Shown: positions 5,556-7,664 of the stretch, piece after piece
Layout: each line of letters starts with the position of its first letter
Numbering within the stretch: position 1 is the first letter of the stretch
Assembly (NCBI GenBank): GCA_023392395.1
Contig: JAEVZE010000360.1
Span: forward strand, 1 to 7,664
Direction: 5' to 3'
Length of the DNA stretch: 7,664 nucleotides
From: Bacillota bacterium
Lineage (GTDB): Bacteria > Bacillota > Clostridia > Christensenellales > Aristaeellaceae
Made by a program: the position numbers and the translations under genes
The notes under the pieces: model-generated
Database searches by the model: none
What the model was told of the DNA's origin: nothing
What the model saw: only the letters and a program-made list of their open reading frames with translations

Positions 5556-6332
5556 CTAGTCGGCCATGTATTCCGCGATGCGTGCGCGGAGCCTTGAAAG
5601 CGCCTTGGAGTGGATCTGCGACACCCGGGACACCGTTAGGTTCAGGACAAACGCGATTTCCTTGAGCTTGAGCTCCTCGTAGTAGTACAGCGAGATGACG
5701 GTGCGCTCCTTCTCGTCGAGTTCGTCGATATACTTGGCGATCTGCTGCTTGAAATCGCGCTCCATCAGGGCGTGCTCAGGGGACTGGGCGTCCTGGTCCT
5801 CGGTGACATCCATCAGCGTCATGCCGGTATTGTACAGGGTTTCTTCGAAGGACACCACGTTGTAGTTGAGCTCGTCCGACCGGATCTTGTTCAGGTCCGC
5901 CTCGGTGATGCCCATCCGCTCGGCCAGTTCCGTTTCCTCGGGGAAGCGCCCCAGTTCGATCTGCAGTTCGTCTGAGGTCTGGTTGACCTGCTTGATCTTC
6001 TTGCGGATGTCCCGGGAGACCCAGTCCTTCTTGCGGATGTAGTCGATGATCGCGCCGCGCACCCGGATCGAGGCGTAGGAATCGAACTGCACACCCCGCT
6101 CCACGTCGTAGCGGTCGATGCAGTTGATCAATTCCAGCACGCCCTGGCTGGCCATGTCCTCCGCGTCCGCCCGGTTTCTGATGAAGTTCTGCGCCTTCTT
6201 CAGACTGAAGGTGACGATGGGGAGGTAGGCCATCAGGATCTCGTTGCGAAGGCCTAAGTCTTTGTTTTTGGCATAGCGAAGCCAGGTCTGCTCGGCAATT
6301 TTCGTGGTTGGGCCCTTCGTTTGCTGATTCAT
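5556..6332 (-). CDS. fliA: Sigma-28 family flagellar sigma factor (FliA/SigD)
   Basis: This RNA polymerase sigma factor would direct late flagellar and motility genes and be the target of FlgM, encoded about 1.7 kb downstream. The 258-residue product has region 2 at about 15-110, including AYLPIVTFSLKKAQNFI, the DRYDVERGVQFDSYASIRVR segment (73-92) and GAIIDYIRKKDWVSRDIRKK (93-112). Region 3 spans about 115-165 (ELGRFPEETELAERMGITEA). Region 4 with a helix-turn-helix spans about 195-252 (DELDEKERTVISLYYYEELK, then TVSRVSQIHSKALSRLR). The absence of region 1.1 and the FDSYAS.R.RGAIID signature distinguish it from SigA and identify the FliA/WhiG/SigD group. Oddities are Ser for the usual Pro in the 'DWvPR' motif and an unusual MASQGVLELINC in region 2. 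The start has only a weak AGGA 10 nt upstream. It follows flhA by 31 bp. Confidence 0.93.
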   Translation of the reverse strand: MNQQTKGPTTKIAEQTWLRYAKNKDLGLRNEILMAYLPIVTFSLKKAQNFIRNRADAEDMASQGVLELINCIDRYDVERGVQFDSYASIRVRGAIIDYIRKKDWVSRDIRKKIKQVNQTSDELQIELGRFPEETELAERMGITEADLNKIRSDELNYNVVSFEETLYNTGMTLMDVTEDQDAQSPEHALMERDFKQQIAKYIDELDEKERTVISLYYYEELKLKEIAFVLNLTVSRVSQIHSKALSRLRARIAEYMAD

Positions 6333-6363
6333 GTTTGTACCGTCCTAGCAATCCTGGGCGTCA

Positions 6364-7664
6364 TTAGATCGAGATGGTTCCTAGCGCCTGAATGTTCACG
6401 TCGTTCATGATCTCGTTGAAGGACAGGACCACCGCCTCCGACGAGAACTGTTCGATCAGCTTTCGGTAGTAGCAGCGGACGACCGGCGAGGTCAAAACCA
6501 CCACGTCGCTCAGCTGATCCTTCAGCCGGTTCTCCTGCTCCATGTGGGAATTTACGATGTTCTGCATGACTGACGGCTCCAGCGACACGTAGGAGTTTCC
6601 GGCGGTCTTGCGCACGCCGCCCATGATCAGGTTTTCGATCTCGGGGTTCAGCGTGACCACCTTCAGGCTGCCATCCTGGGCGAACCGGCGCGTGATCGTG
6701 CGCTTGAGCGCCTGACGCACGTACTCGGTGAGCAGGTCCGTGTCCTTCACGTTGGGCGCGTACTCGCCCAGCGTCTCCAGGATGGTCTGCAGGTCCCGGA
6801 TGGGCACCTGTTCGGCCAAAAGATTGCACAGCACCTTCTGCAGGTCCAGGTGGGGGACGATGCCGGGCACCAGGTCATCCACCAGTTCCTTGTTGGAATT
6901 TCTCAGGTTGTCCAGCAGCAGGATCAGCTCCTTGCGGCCGAACAGCTCATGGGCGTTCTTCTTGATGTTCTCGGACAAATGGGTCACGATGACCGACAAA
7001 GGGTCGATGACGGTGTATCCGCTCATCTGAGCCATTTCCCGCATGTCGGAGGTGATCCACTTGGCGCGGATCTTGAAGGCGGGTTCCAGCGTGTCAATGC
7101 CCTCGATCTCCTGCGCGCCATCGATGGGGTTCATGGCCAGGAAGTGGTCGGCCAGCACCTCGCCGCCGGCGATGGCTTCGCCCTTGAGCTTGATCACGTA
7201 CTCGTTCACGCCCAGTTCGGCGTTGTCGCGCAGCGTGACCGCGGGCACCACCATGCCCATCTCCTCGGCGAACTGCCGCCTCAGCATCACGACGCGGTTG
7301 ATGAAGTTGCCGCCCCGGGCCTCGTCCACCAGTGGGATCAAGCTGTAGCCCACCTCCACTTCGATGGGCTCGACGCTGAGGAGCGAGTAGATGTTTTCGG
7401 TGTTGCGGTAGAACTCCGTCTCGTTGACCGGGAGGGGCCCGGAGGGCTGTTTGGGTTGGGCGGATTCGGGCGTGCGGCGGCGGTTGAGCACCACGGCACC
7501 TGCGATCAGCCCGCCGCCCACCAGCAGCAGCACAAGCAACGGGAAGCCCGGGATCACCGACATCGAGACCAGCACACCGCCCGCGATCATCAGCGCGATG
7601 GGGTAGGAGACGATCTGGGTTTTGAGGTCCTCACTGAAGCTGTTGACCGACGCGGCGCGGGTCA
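6364..7664 (-). CDS. flhA: FlhA, flagellar export gate protein (C-terminal part, cut by window edge)
   Basis: FlhA is the inner-membrane core of the flagellar type III export apparatus; its cytoplasmic domain forms the ring that receives chaperone-cargo complexes. The frame is open to the right edge, giving 432 residues of about 680-700. The first visible residues (TRAASVNSFSEDLKTQIVSYP) match the cytoplasmic loop before the last two membrane helices, seen as IALMIAGGVLVSMSVI and LLVLLLVGGGLIAGAVVL. The cytoplasmic domain includes LIPLVDEARGGNFINRVVML, VNEYVIKLKGE, DHFLAMNP, GYTVIDPLSVIVTHLSENI, VPIRDLQTILETLGEYAP, LLTEYVRQALKRTITRRF and, at the end, LSFNEIMNDVNIQALG. All are standard FlhA landmarks in the right order, with no frameshift. 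Starting at the internal Met at 7588-7590 would wrongly remove conserved residues. It is followed after 31 bp by the sigma gene, without flhF or flhG between. Confidence 0.97.
   Translation of the reverse strand, partial: TRAASVNSFSEDLKTQIVSYPIALMIAGGVLVSMSVIPGFPLLVLLLVGGGLIAGAVVLNRRRTPESAQPKQPSGPLPVNETEFYRNTENIYSLLSVEPIEVEVGYSLIPLVDEARGGNFINRVVMLRRQFAEEMGMVVPAVTLRDNAELGVNEYVIKLKGEAIAGGEVLADHFLAMNPIDGAQEIEGIDTLEPAFKIRAKWITSDMREMAQMSGYTVIDPLSVIVTHLSENIKKNAHELFGRKELILLLDNLRNSNKELVDDLVPGIVPHLDLQKVLCNLLAEQVPIRDLQTILETLGEYAPNVKDTDLLTEYVRQALKRTITRRFAQDGSLKVVTLNPEIENLIMGGVRKTAGNSYVSLEPSVMQNIVNSHMEQENRLKDQLSDVVVLTSPVVRCYYRKLIEQFSSEAVVLSFNEIMNDVNIQALGTISI

Noticed and set aside
3941..5665. A 574-codon open frame on the plus strand opposite both rod genes
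   Set aside because: It is antisense to two clearly conserved rod genes and runs across their gap. The translation is rich in Gly, Ala, His, Val and Arg with no recognisable motif, as expected for an antisense shadow in GC-rich coding sequence.

Overview
The window is one continuous flagellar gene cluster. Every gene I can support lies on the minus strand, so transcription runs from high to low coordinates. The gene set points to a motile member of the Bacillota, probably a Clostridia-type lineage. The reasons are FliW next to flgL, a DUF6470 (YviE-like) gene between flgL and fliW, a B. subtilis SigD-type sigma factor, and two tandem FlhO/FlhP-type rod genes. The base composition is visibly GC-rich, so a high-GC lineage is more likely than a classic AT-rich Clostridium. 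I cannot go below class level from the sequence alone.

Layout in the direction of transcription: the C-terminal part of flhA (export gate, cut by the right edge of the window); a sigma-28 family factor (fliA/sigD); two FlgF/FlgG-like rod/hook-basal-body genes; flgM (anti-sigma-28); a FlgN-like chaperone; flgK and flgL (hook-filament junction); a DUF6470 gene; and the first 55 codons of fliW, cut by the left edge. Gaps are 3-31 bp except 105 bp between the two rod genes and 75 bp before flgM. The 105-bp gap holds a GC-rich hairpin. The 75-bp gap holds a good sigma-28 promoter match (TAAA-N15-TACGATAT). No gap exceeds 105 bp, and I see no rRNA, tRNA, CRISPR, insertion sequence, attachment site or intrinsic terminator.

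How the genes fit together: FlhA belongs to the export apparatus and the rod proteins to the basal body, both early products. The sigma factor then switches on late genes, and FlgM restrains it until the hook is finished and FlgM is exported. The putative sigma-28 promoter upstream of flgM would place flgM-flgN-flgK-flgL-DUF6470-fliW in the late class. FlgN would deliver FlgK and FlgL to the export gate, and FliW would link flagellin level to CsrA-controlled translation.

I found no evidence of a new biological system. The points most worth a second look are the flgM promoter with its very short leader, a second copy of the same -10 octamer at the start of the DUF6470 gene, the absence of flhF/flhG and chemotaxis genes between flhA and the sigma gene, the TTG start and nearby hairpin of the second rod gene, and a Pro-to-Ser change in a conserved segment of the sigma factor.
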